Of a DNA stretch of 64,000 nt, positions 26,187-33,736 are shown one piece after another. The DNA comes from CAVQXR01 sp046330455. Its GTDB lineage: Bacteria; Actinomycetota; Thermoleophilia; Gaiellales; Gaiellaceae. Where the stretch lies: assembly GCA_046330455.1 (NCBI GenBank), contig JAXLSU010000002.1, positions 1 to 64,000 of the forward strand, in the 5' to 3' direction. Within the stretch, counting starts at the first letter, position 1. The number at the start of each line of letters is the position of its first letter. The notes under the pieces are model-generated. The model had not been told where the DNA came from. It did not search any database and was given only the letters and a program-made list of their open reading frames with translations. Position numbers and translations under genes: made by a program.

Positions 26187-27026
26187 TCAACCCGCGGTGA
26201 CGAGCGCCACTCCGGCGAACGCCCCGACCACGCCCGCTCGCTGGGAGACGGCGATGCGCTCGCCGAGCAGCAGGTGGGCGAGCACGACGGTCGTCACGGG
26301 ATAGAGCGAGGCGATCACCGAGACGACGCTGACGAGGCCGTGCGTCGTCGCCTCGGCGAGCAGCACGAGCGCTCCGACGTCCAGCAGGCCGATCAGCACG
26401 ATCGCCGGGACGTCACGACGGCCGAGCGACAGCCGCCGCCGGAACGCGACTGCGATCGGCACGACGACAGCGACGAACGCCGAGCGCTGCATGAGCACCG
26501 CCCAGACGGGGCTGCCCGCGCTGGCCGAATCGAGGGCGACGTAGAAGACGCCGAGGCAGGCGGCGCTCACGAGGCCGAGCCCCACGCCAGAGGCGAGCGC
26601 CGTCCGGCGCGAGTCGCCGCCGGGCTCCCGTGAGGCCAGTACGACGCCGACCAGTACGAGCACCATCCCGGCGCCCTGAATCCACGAAGGGTCCTCCCCC
26701 CGCCCGATCCCGACTGCGACCGGGACGATGGCGCCGGCCGCACCGATCGGGGCAACGACGCTCATCGAGCCGACCGCGAGACCTCGATAGAGAGCCGAGA
26801 GGCCGACCATGCTGACGAGACCGGCGGAGGCGCCGTACAGCAGGTACCGCTGGTCGGGAGGAGCTTCCTGCGTCACGGCGATGAAGACGGCCACCGGTAC
26901 GAGCCCGGCGACCTGGGAGATCCCCACCACGGCGAGCGTGCTCGCGACACGGCTCTTGAGCCCACCGAGGAAGTCGGCCGCCCCCCAGAGCAGCGCCGTT
27001 CCGAGGGCCAGGAAGACGGCGACCAC
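26187..27026 (-). CDS. EamA/DMT-family transporter
   Basis: 279 residues with ten hydrophobic segments in two EamA repeats. The first begins MVAVFLALGTALLWGAADFL, and the second includes VVSVIASLYPVTTVVLAHLL and LLGERI, a common ending of the family. These proteins move small metabolites such as amino acids or nucleotide sugars across the inner membrane, and the substrate is not predictable. It starts with GTG and diverges from the phosphate transporter. Confidence 0.85.
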   Translation of the reverse strand: MVAVFLALGTALLWGAADFLGGLKSRVASTLAVVGISQVAGLVPVAVFIAVTQEAPPDQRYLLYGASAGLVSMVGLSALYRGLAVGSMSVVAPIGAAGAIVPVAVGIGRGEDPSWIQGAGMVLVLVGVVLASREPGGDSRRTALASGVGLGLVSAACLGVFYVALDSASAGSPVWAVLMQRSAFVAVVVPIAVAFRRRLSLGRRDVPAIVLIGLLDVGALVLLAEATTHGLVSVVSVIASLYPVTTVVLAHLLLGERIAVSQRAGVVGAFAGVALVTAG

Positions 27027-27126
27027 GGGAGATTTCTATCGCAGTCGCGGCGGGCGATGACGCAGGGTGCGTGCATCCCCGGAGCAGCCGGGCCTGCCTG
27101 TCCTGGCAAGCGGCGAAGATGCGCCG

Positions 27127-28134
27127 GTGGAGCTCGTCCTGGCCATCGGCCTCGCACTCGTGTTCGCGCTCACGAACGGGGCCCACGACGCGTCGAACGC
27201 GATCGCGACGCTCGTGGCGACACGCGGAGCCCGACCCGGACAGGCGATCACGATCTCGGCGGTGTTCAACCTGCTCGGCGCAGTGGTGATCGGGACCGCG
27301 GTCGCCGACACCGTCGCAGGGATCGTCACCGTCTCGCCCGACGAGGCGATCGCCGTGATCAGCGCCGGGCTCGCAGGCGCGTCACTCTGGAACCTCGCCA
27401 CCCTGTGGCGTGGCATTCCGTCCGGCTCGGGACACGCGCTCGTCGGCGGCCTCGTGGGAGCAGCGCTCGCGGAGGGCGGCGTCACGGCCGTGAACTGGGG
27501 CGGGCTCGAGCACGGCTGGCATCCCGTCGGTGCGTTCGGCTTCCTGATCGCCCTCGCCGTCTCACCCGTGCTCGGCTTCGTCGTCGGCCTGCTGCTCCTG
27601 CGCCTGCTGATCGCCTCCCTACGCCGCGGGACGAACCGGATCGCCAGTCCGGTCGGAAAGGCGGGCTGGGTGCTGGCGGCCGGGATCTCGTTCAGCCACG
27701 GCACGAACGACGCCCAGAAGACGATGGGCGTGATCGCGGCGATGCTGCTCGCCGACGGCAGGATCTCGGAGCTCGAAGTCCCGCTCTGGACGAAGGTCGT
27801 CACCGGTGCCGTGCTCACGCTCGGTACCGCGCTCGGCGGCTGGCGGATCGTTCGGACGCTCGGGCGGCGGATCTTCCCGCTCCGCCCCATCGACTCCGTG
27901 GCGAGCCAGTCCGCCTCGACCGCCGTGATCCTCGGGTCCTCGCTGATCGGCGCCCCGGTCTCGACGACGCACGTCGTCGCCTCCTCGGTGATCGGAGTCG
28001 GCGGAGCGCGGCGTCGCTGGCACCACGTTCGCTGGGAGGTCGTGGAAGAGATCGCGGTGGCGTGGCTCGTTACGATTCCGGCCGCGGGGCTCCTGGCCGC
28101 AGCGCTCTTCGTCCTCTGGAGGTGGGCGTCATGA
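27127..28134 (+). CDS. Low-affinity inorganic phosphate transporter (Pit family)
   Basis: About 335 residues from GTG 27127. A longer form from GTG 27067 adds 20 hydrophilic residues and looks unlikely. The two Pit signatures are present: ALTNGAHDASNAIATLVATR near the N-terminus and SFSHGTNDAQKTMGVIAAM in the second half, with VSTTHVVASSVIGVGGARR close to the end. It carries neutral metal-phosphate in symport with H+ or Na+. The next gene, a PhoU-like DUF47 protein, overlaps by 4 bases and is the usual partner of Pit. Confidence 0.93.
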   Translation: MELVLAIGLALVFALTNGAHDASNAIATLVATRGARPGQAITISAVFNLLGAVVIGTAVADTVAGIVTVSPDEAIAVISAGLAGASLWNLATLWRGIPSGSGHALVGGLVGAALAEGGVTAVNWGGLEHGWHPVGAFGFLIALAVSPVLGFVVGLLLLRLLIASLRRGTNRIASPVGKAGWVLAAGISFSHGTNDAQKTMGVIAAMLLADGRISELEVPLWTKVVTGAVLTLGTALGGWRIVRTLGRRIFPLRPIDSVASQSASTAVILGSSLIGAPVSTTHVVASSVIGVGGARRRWHHVRWEVVEEIAVAWLVTIPAAGLLAAALFVLWRWAS

Positions 28135-28739
28135 CACGTCGATGGTTCCTCCCCGAGACACCGGACGTGCTCGGGATGCTGAACACCCAGATGGACGTGA
28201 CGGTGGAGGGAATCGCGGCGCTCGCCGGGTGGGCGAACGGCGATGCGACGCTCGAACGGGCCGTCCGCGACGCCGAGCATCGGGCGGACGAGGCAAAGCT
28301 GGCACTCCGAGCCATGCTACGCACGGCGTTCGTGACTCCGATCGACCCCGAGGATCTGTTCGAGCTCTCGATCGGGCTCGACGGGATCCTGAACAGCGCG
28401 AAGGACCTCGTCCGTGAGGCCGACGTGATGGCGATGAGACCGGATGCGCCGATCGCCGAGATGGCCGCGTACCTGCACGAGGGGGTCGGTCATCTCAGGA
28501 ATGCGCTCCGGCGGCTCGGCGACGACTCCGACCTCGCGACCACGGATGCCGACGCCGCGGTCAAGAGCCAGCGCCACCTCGAGCGCGTCTACCGGAAAGC
28601 GTCGTCGGCGCTCCTCGAGCTCGACGACGTTCGCGAGGTCATGGGGCGCCGTGAGCTCTACCGGCGGGCCTCCCGAATCGGTGACCAGCTCGCCCTCGTC
28701 GCGGAGCGCCTCTGGTACTCGGTCGTGAAGCAGGCCTGA
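28131..28739 (+). CDS. DUF47 / PhoU-like phosphate transport accessory protein
   Basis: 202 residues, nearly all helical. It has the DUF47 pattern: VTVEGIAALAGWA, DAEHRADEAKLALRAML and FVTPIDPEDLFELSIGLDGI, a PhoU-type metal-cluster helix set with ExxxD motifs. It is coupled to the Pit gene by ATGA. Such proteins are thought to control or assist the transporter at the cytoplasmic face. Confidence 0.9.
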   Translation: MTRRWFLPETPDVLGMLNTQMDVTVEGIAALAGWANGDATLERAVRDAEHRADEAKLALRAMLRTAFVTPIDPEDLFELSIGLDGILNSAKDLVREADVMAMRPDAPIAEMAAYLHEGVGHLRNALRRLGDDSDLATTDADAAVKSQRHLERVYRKASSALLELDDVREVMGRRELYRRASRIGDQLALVAERLWYSVVKQA

Positions 28740-28797
28740 GGGATCGTGCCCCGCTCCGGGCCCGGGCCGGCGACGCCGGAGCGAAGCCCGGGAAGCC

Positions 28798-28803
28798 TAG
28801 AAT
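28798..28803 (+). promoter_or_regulatory. -10 box (TAGAAT), leaderless start
   Basis: TAGAAT, 6 bases, then GTG 28810 of the glycosyltransferase-PHP gene. No Shine-Dalgarno. Confidence 0.55.
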
Positions 28804-28809
28804 CGCGGC

Positions 28810-30582
28810 GTGGGCCTACGCATCTGCCTCGTCACCCCGCTTGCGCTCTCGCAACCGCATGAGGTGAACGAGCACGTGGCCGGAGCCGCGGCCGCGCTGC
28901 GCGCGCGAGGGCATGCCGTCACCGTGCTCGCGCCGTCTAACCGGGCCGCCGACCTCGCTGCCGGGCGGCGTGCGCTACGGAGGCTCGAGCTCGGCGCTGA
29001 GCCCCTCGACGGCACCATCGCTCTCGGGCCGGCGATCCCCGTTGCCCCCCGGCAGCGTCTCTCCGTTCCCGTCGGCCTGCGCGCCGACCTCCGGCTTGCG
29101 CTGGCCCGCGGCGGCTTCGATCTCGTCCACGCCCACGAGCCGGGGCTGCCCGGCATCTCCAACCTCGCTCTCCGGGAGGCGGGCACGATCACCGTGGCGA
29201 CGTTCCACGACCCGGAGCGCCTCGCGTACCCGCCCGCCAGGAGCCAGCGGACGAAGCTCCTCGGGCGCATCGACGCGCTCACCGCAACGGGCGAGCCGGC
29301 GCTCGAGGCCGCCCGCTCGCGCTTCCCGGGCTCCTACCGGTTGCTCCCGCGCGGCGTCGACACGGCGACGTTCACACCGGGGCCTGCCCGGCAGCGCTTC
29401 GCCGTCGAATGGGACGGGGAGGCGCGCGCGCCGGCCCGAACGGCGATCCGGGCGCTGCGAGACCTCGAGGGCTACGAGCTCGTCGTGATCCGGACCGGCG
29501 GACGGTCCTCGCGGCCGTACGTGCCGCGGGAGCTTCGCGAGCGGGTCGTCGTGCAGCGCCTTGGAACGGCCGCGACGAGGGCGGCCGCGCTGCAGGGGGC
29601 ATACGGCTTCGTCGCTGGCTCCGATCCGGGCTCCCACCTTGCCCTGGAGGCGCTCGCCTGCGGCGTCCCCGTGATCGCACCTGCCGGCCGGCTCGAGCAG
29701 CCCGAGCTCGTGGCCGCTGCCATGGCCCGGCTCGCAGAGGACGAGGGTTTCCGACGCGGCGAGGCCGCGCGCGCCCGCGCCGCCGCCGAGGCGCACGGCT
29801 TCGATCGACTCGCCGCCGAGCTCGAGAGCCTCTACCGGTCACTGCTCGGCCGTCGCCGGCCGCGGGGCCCCGTCGACCCCCTGGCAGACCGCCCGTGGAT
29901 CTTCGCCGACTTTCACATGCACACGGAGCACTCGCACGACTGCTCGATCCCCGTACCGGAGCTGCTCGACCACGCCGAGGAGATCGGGCTCGGTGCGATC
30001 GCGGTCACCGACCACAACGTCTTCTCCGGCGCCCGCGAGGCGGTCGAGCTCGCCCGGGGCCGCTCGCTCGTCGTGATCCCGGGTGAGGAGGTGAAGACCG
30101 ACGGCCAGGGAGAGGTGATCGGGCTGTTCCTGTCCGAGGAGATCCCGCGCGGCATGTCGATGGCCGACACGATCGCGGCGATCCGCGACCAGGGCGGTCT
30201 CGTGTACCTGCCGCACCCGTTCGACCGCCTCCACTCCATTCCCGATACGGCGACGCTCCACCGGCACCTACCCGAGCTCGACGTGCTCGAGGTCTACAAC
30301 GCCCGGCTGCTCTTCGAGAGCTACAACGACGAGGCAGTGCGCTTCGCACGGAAGTACAACCTCCTCGCGGGAGCGGGCTCCGACGCGCACGTGCTCGAAG
30401 GGGTGGGAACGGGATGTGTCCGGATGCGCACGTTCGAGACGCCGGAGGAGTTCCTGCTCAGCCTGCGCTCTGCGGAGATCGTGCGGCGCCCGAAGTCTCT
30501 GCTCTACCTCCAGGGCAAGAAGTGGCTCGCGCAGGCACGCGAGCGGCGCGCGCGCACGGCACAGCCCGCCCGCAGCCGGTAG
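28810..30582 (+). CDS. Glycosyltransferase family 4 fused to a PHP-type phosphoesterase
   Basis: 590 residues. Residues 1-~350 form a GT-B glycosyltransferase: an N-terminal domain with VNEHVAGAAAALRARGHAV and FDLVHAHEPG, and a nucleotide-sugar side with GSDPGSHLALEALACGVPVI. The PHP metal motifs follow from ~370: FADFHMHTEHSHDC, AVTDHNVFSG, PGEEVKTDG, LPHPFDRLH and AGSDAHVLEGVG, giving the HxH, His, Glu, His and DxH ligands. A lipid or glycan acceptor linked to the nearby inositol-lipid genes is possible but not shown. PHP domains hydrolyse phosphoesters, so the protein may both add a sugar and trim a phosphate. The usual GT4 Glu-x7-Glu is partly visible. Confidence 0.8.
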   Translation: MGLRICLVTPLALSQPHEVNEHVAGAAAALRARGHAVTVLAPSNRAADLAAGRRALRRLELGAEPLDGTIALGPAIPVAPRQRLSVPVGLRADLRLALARGGFDLVHAHEPGLPGISNLALREAGTITVATFHDPERLAYPPARSQRTKLLGRIDALTATGEPALEAARSRFPGSYRLLPRGVDTATFTPGPARQRFAVEWDGEARAPARTAIRALRDLEGYELVVIRTGGRSSRPYVPRELRERVVVQRLGTAATRAAALQGAYGFVAGSDPGSHLALEALACGVPVIAPAGRLEQPELVAAAMARLAEDEGFRRGEAARARAAAEAHGFDRLAAELESLYRSLLGRRRPRGPVDPLADRPWIFADFHMHTEHSHDCSIPVPELLDHAEEIGLGAIAVTDHNVFSGAREAVELARGRSLVVIPGEEVKTDGQGEVIGLFLSEEIPRGMSMADTIAAIRDQGGLVYLPHPFDRLHSIPDTATLHRHLPELDVLEVYNARLLFESYNDEAVRFARKYNLLAGAGSDAHVLEGVGTGCVRMRTFETPEEFLLSLRSAEIVRRPKSLLYLQGKKWLAQARERRARTAQPARSR

Positions 30583-30621
30583 GAAGAGCTCGCCCCGGGA
30601 CGAACTCAACTCCCAGCCTCC

Positions 30622-31206
30622 GTGCCTGTGGCGACGAACGACATCTCCGAGCGCTACCTGAAGAAGGCCATCGCCGAGATCAACGACCTCGGTGCCGAGC
30701 TTTCGCGCGCCGCCGGTCCCGACCGGACGCCCGTGCTCGGCTCGGGTCACCCGCTCGCGGACGTCTTCCTGCTGAAGTACGGCCCGCAGGCCGCCGAGTT
30801 CCAGGAGGGCGTCGCGTTCTTCGGGCGCGCCGGCCAGGCGATCCTGAAGTCGATGCAGCGCCTCTCGGTCGACCCGACCGCGATCTACGGGACGAACTGC
30901 GTGAAGTACCTCGATCAGCCCGACGGGGAAGCGTACGCCTTCCTGACACGCGAGCTGCACATCGTCCAGCCGAAGCTCGTCGTCGTCATGGGCGAAGATG
31001 CGAGGCAGTGCCTGAACGCGATCCGCTTCCCGCTCGCGACCGAGGTCGAGGACGCCCCGGGGGTGCTGCAGCGCCTGACTCCGACGATCGACGCGCTCCT
31101 GACCCCGGACATCGACGCCTCGCTCGACGACCAGGCGTCGAAGCGGGCCTTCTGGGAGGCGTTCAAGGCTCTCGGGCCCTGGTGGTCCGTGCTGCCGCCG
31201 TACTAG
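30622..31206 (+). CDS. Uracil-DNA-glycosylase-fold protein lacking iron-sulfur and catalytic signatures
   Basis: 194 residues. The run VAFFGRAGQAILKSMQRL and the later LHIVQPKLVVVMGEDARQCL are typical of family-4/5 UDG folds. However, the GEAPG motif that precedes them in active enzymes is replaced by KYGPQ, the four Fe-S cysteines are missing (only two Cys are present), and the final HPS-type motif is not seen. It is likely a diverged relative that binds nucleic acid or a nucleotide without UDG activity. It starts with GTG, and its 3' end overlaps the following membrane gene. Confidence 0.6.
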   Translation: MPVATNDISERYLKKAIAEINDLGAELSRAAGPDRTPVLGSGHPLADVFLLKYGPQAAEFQEGVAFFGRAGQAILKSMQRLSVDPTAIYGTNCVKYLDQPDGEAYAFLTRELHIVQPKLVVVMGEDARQCLNAIRFPLATEVEDAPGVLQRLTPTIDALLTPDIDASLDDQASKRAFWEAFKALGPWWSVLPPY

Positions 31207-31886
31207 CGCTCGGGGTCGGCCTCGCCGCGTACGACCTGGTCGCCGCAGACCTTCCGTCGGTGTCGCTCGGCGCCGAGGTCGCGATCCTCGGCCTCCTCGT
31301 CATCCCTGCCACGTTCGCCCTCGCGTGGCTCTGCCTGCCGCTCCGGACCTGGAGCCGTCTTCCCCTGGCCGTCCTCGCCCTGGCCGGGCTCGCTGCGATC
31401 CTCGACGTCGCCGGGCTCGAGCTGGCCGCGAACTACCTGAAGTTCGCGGCTGTCATCGGGGCAGGCTGGTTCTTCCTGCGCTTCTTCGAGGAGGTGACGT
31501 GGGTCGTTCTCGTCGCCCTCCTGATCGTCCCGGTCGACATCTTCTCGGTCGCGCGCGGCCCGACGAAGACGATCATCGAGGAGAAGCCGGGGATCTTCGA
31601 CCATCTGAGCATCGCGTTCCCCGTCCCCGGCGACGCGAGCGCGGCGCAGCTCGGGCTCCCCGACGTGCTGTTCTTCGCGCTGTTTCTCGGCGCCGCCGAC
31701 CGGTTCGGCCTGCGGGTGGGCCTGACGTGGCTCCTCTGCACGCTCTCGTTCGGGGCCACGCTCGCGATCACCGCCTTCACGGACGTGAACGGCCTCCCCG
31801 CACTGCCGCTGCTCTCGCTCGCCTTCGTGGCCGCGAACGCCGACCTGCTCTGGCGGCTGCGCCCGCGACGTCGCAGGACCGCCTAG
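31182..31886 (+). CDS. Presenilin/signal-peptide-peptidase-like membrane protein
   Basis: 234 residues from a GTG inside the previous gene, with about eight hydrophobic segments. The arrangement matches GxGD aspartyl proteases: an Asp in a membrane segment (LIVPVDIFSVARGP, Asp119), a second Asp in the next (LGLPDVLFFALFLGAA, Asp161, with GLPD where the family has GLGD) and a closing LPAL (about 205-208). The GPTKTIIEE stretch after the first Asp resembles the presenilin GP-loop. If active it would cut transmembrane helices within the membrane. The Gly-to-Pro change in the second motif makes activity uncertain. Confidence 0.6.
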   Translation: MVRAAAVLALGVGLAAYDLVAADLPSVSLGAEVAILGLLVIPATFALAWLCLPLRTWSRLPLAVLALAGLAAILDVAGLELAANYLKFAAVIGAGWFFLRFFEEVTWVVLVALLIVPVDIFSVARGPTKTIIEEKPGIFDHLSIAFPVPGDASAAQLGLPDVLFFALFLGAADRFGLRVGLTWLLCTLSFGATLAITAFTDVNGLPALPLLSLAFVAANADLLWRLRPRRRRTA

Positions 31887-31903
31887 CCGCGGGAGTGGTC
31901 GCG

Positions 31904-33268
31904 TCAGGCGCGCGTGAACAGCGTGACGCTCTCGACGTGCGGGGTGTGCGGGAACATGTCCACGGGGCGCACCCGATCGAGGCGGTAGCCGAGGCTGCCG
32001 CAGAGCACCGCCGCGTTGCCGGCGAGCGTCGTGGGATTGCACGACACGTAGACGAGTCGTTGCGCTCCGAGCTCGCCGATCTCCCGCAGCGCCCTGTTCG
32101 TCAGGCCCGCCCGCGGCGGATCGACGACGACGACGTCAGGTCGCCCGGCCCGCGGCACGAGCTCGCCGACGGCGTCACCCACCTCGCCGGCGAAGAACGC
32201 CGTGTTCACGACCCCGTTCAGCCGGGCGTTCTCGATCGCACAGGCCACCGACTCCTCCGAGATCTCGATCCCCCAGACCGTCAGCGCACTCCGGGCGAGC
32301 GTGAGCCCGATCGTCCCGATTCCGCAGTAGAGGTCATAGACGGTCTCCTCGCCCGTGAGGGCGGCGTACTCGACGGCAAGCTCGTACAGTCGCTCGCACA
32401 TCGCCGTGTTCGTCTGCAGGAACGCGTTCGGGCGCACCCTGAACCGGAGGCCGAGCAGCTCCTCCTCGATCGCCTCCTCACCCCACAGCAGCTTGCTCGG
32501 CAGGTTCGTGACCTCGGCCGGGCGGTCGTTGACCGCATGCTGGACGCTCCGGATCGCCTCGATCCCACGCAGGGCCTCGACGAGCCGATCGGCTTCGTCG
32601 AGCGATCCGGGTGCCGTGACGAGCACGGCGAGCGCCTGGCCCGTGTTGCGTCCCTCCCGGACGACGAGGTGGCGCAGGAAGCCCTCTCCGCTTCGCTGGT
32701 CGTAGGCGGGAAGGCCCGCGTCGCGGGCCCAGCGCTGGACGGTGTCGCGGATCTCGTTCACCGTGTCGCTCGCGATGTGGCACCGCTCGATCTCGAGCAC
32801 CTGATCCCAGCGACCGGCCCGGTGGAACCCGAGGGCCGGCCCGTGCTCGGTCCGGGTGAACGAGAACTCGAGCTTGTTCCGGTAGCCGTACTGCTCGACC
32901 GCCGGGACGATCGGCTCGAGGGCGATGTCGGCGAGGCCGCCGATCCGCTCGAGCGCGTCGCGCACCTGCAGCTCCTTGGCCCTGACCTGGGCCTCGTAGG
33001 CGAGATCCTGGAATCGGCAGCCTCCGCAGTCACCGAAATGCCGGCAGCGTGGCTCCACGTGGTCTTCGCCGGCCGCGACCACATCGAGCGCGATCGCCTC
33101 CGCGTAGCCGCCCTTCACCCTGGTGACCCGCGCGCGGACGGTGTCGCCCGGAAGCCCGCGCCGGACGAACACGACGAACCCGTCGAGGCGGGCAACGCCG
33201 TTCCCGCCGTAGGCGAGCGAGTCGACGCGCAGCTCGAGCTCCTGACCCTTCTTGACCGGCGCAGGCAT
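31904..33268 (-). CDS. TrmA/RlmD-family RNA (uracil-5) methyltransferase
   Basis: 454 residues. An N-terminal TRAM domain (ELELRVDSLAYGGNGVARLD) is followed by a Cys cluster CRHFGDCGGCRFQD that holds a 4Fe-4S centre in RlmD-type enzymes. The SAM site is VYDLYCGIGTIGLTLA, with VVDPPRAGL and the nucleophile Cys in YVSCNPTTLAGN. It methylates a uridine in 23S rRNA or tRNA, and the site cannot be told from sequence alone. The gene is convergent with the presenilin-like gene. Confidence 0.92.
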   Translation of the reverse strand: MPAPVKKGQELELRVDSLAYGGNGVARLDGFVVFVRRGLPGDTVRARVTRVKGGYAEAIALDVVAAGEDHVEPRCRHFGDCGGCRFQDLAYEAQVRAKELQVRDALERIGGLADIALEPIVPAVEQYGYRNKLEFSFTRTEHGPALGFHRAGRWDQVLEIERCHIASDTVNEIRDTVQRWARDAGLPAYDQRSGEGFLRHLVVREGRNTGQALAVLVTAPGSLDEADRLVEALRGIEAIRSVQHAVNDRPAEVTNLPSKLLWGEEAIEEELLGLRFRVRPNAFLQTNTAMCERLYELAVEYAALTGEETVYDLYCGIGTIGLTLARSALTVWGIEISEESVACAIENARLNGVVNTAFFAGEVGDAVGELVPRAGRPDVVVVDPPRAGLTNRALREIGELGAQRLVYVSCNPTTLAGNAAVLCGSLGYRLDRVRPVDMFPHTPHVESVTLFTRA

Positions 33269-33314
33269 CGACGAATGCTAGTTGCGAAGCCCCGCTGACC
33301 CTCGCAGGGTCGGG

Positions 33315-33716
33315 CTACCTGAGCGTCCCGACGATGACGCGTCGCGTCTTCGGGCCGTCGAACTCGCAGAAGAAGATCGCCTGGTAGGTGCCGAGCGCAA
33401 GCTCGCCGTCGACGATCGGGATCAGCACCGAGCTCGACGTCAGCGCCGTCCGCGGGTGCGCCCAGGGGTTGACGTTCCCTTCCTCGAAGTGCTCCCAGGG
33501 CCAGCTCTCGTCGACGATCCGCGCGAACGCCAGCTCGAGGTCGCGACCGACCGCCGGATCGTCGCCCTCGTTGATCACGACGCCCGCCGTCGTGTGCGGG
33601 ACGTAGACGAGCGCAGCGGCCGCATCGTCCGGGAGCTCGCCCAGCGCGCCGAGCACGTCGGCCGTGATGTCCACGACGTGATTGCGACGCTCAGTCTGGA
33701 CGGTCAGCTCCGGCAC
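33315..33716 (-). CDS. YjbQ/UPF0047 family protein
   Basis: 133 residues, full length for the family, with ALVYVPHTTAGVVINEG, the conserved HPRTALTSSSVLIPIVDGEL and the ending GTYQAIFFCEFDGPKTRRV. Members fold as a small beta-sandwich with His residues around a possible metal. Weak thiamine-phosphate-synthase activity has been reported for one, and the true role is unclear. GTG 33716 follows a minus-strand TAGGAT by 7 bases. Confidence 0.88.
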   Translation of the reverse strand: MPELTVQTERRNHVVDITADVLGALGELPDDAAAALVYVPHTTAGVVINEGDDPAVGRDLELAFARIVDESWPWEHFEEGNVNPWAHPRTALTSSSVLIPIVDGELALGTYQAIFFCEFDGPKTRRVIVGTLR

Positions 33717-33722
33717 GCCGGG

Positions 33723-33729
33723 TATCCTA
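33723..33729. promoter_or_regulatory. Overlapping divergent -10 boxes
   Basis: The heptamer TATCCTA holds a plus-strand TATCCT (33723-33728, 8 bases before GTG 33737) and a minus-strand TAGGAT (33729-33724, 7 bases before GTG 33716). One small symmetric site appears to serve both genes. Confidence 0.5.
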
Positions 33730-33736
33730 CGCGCTC

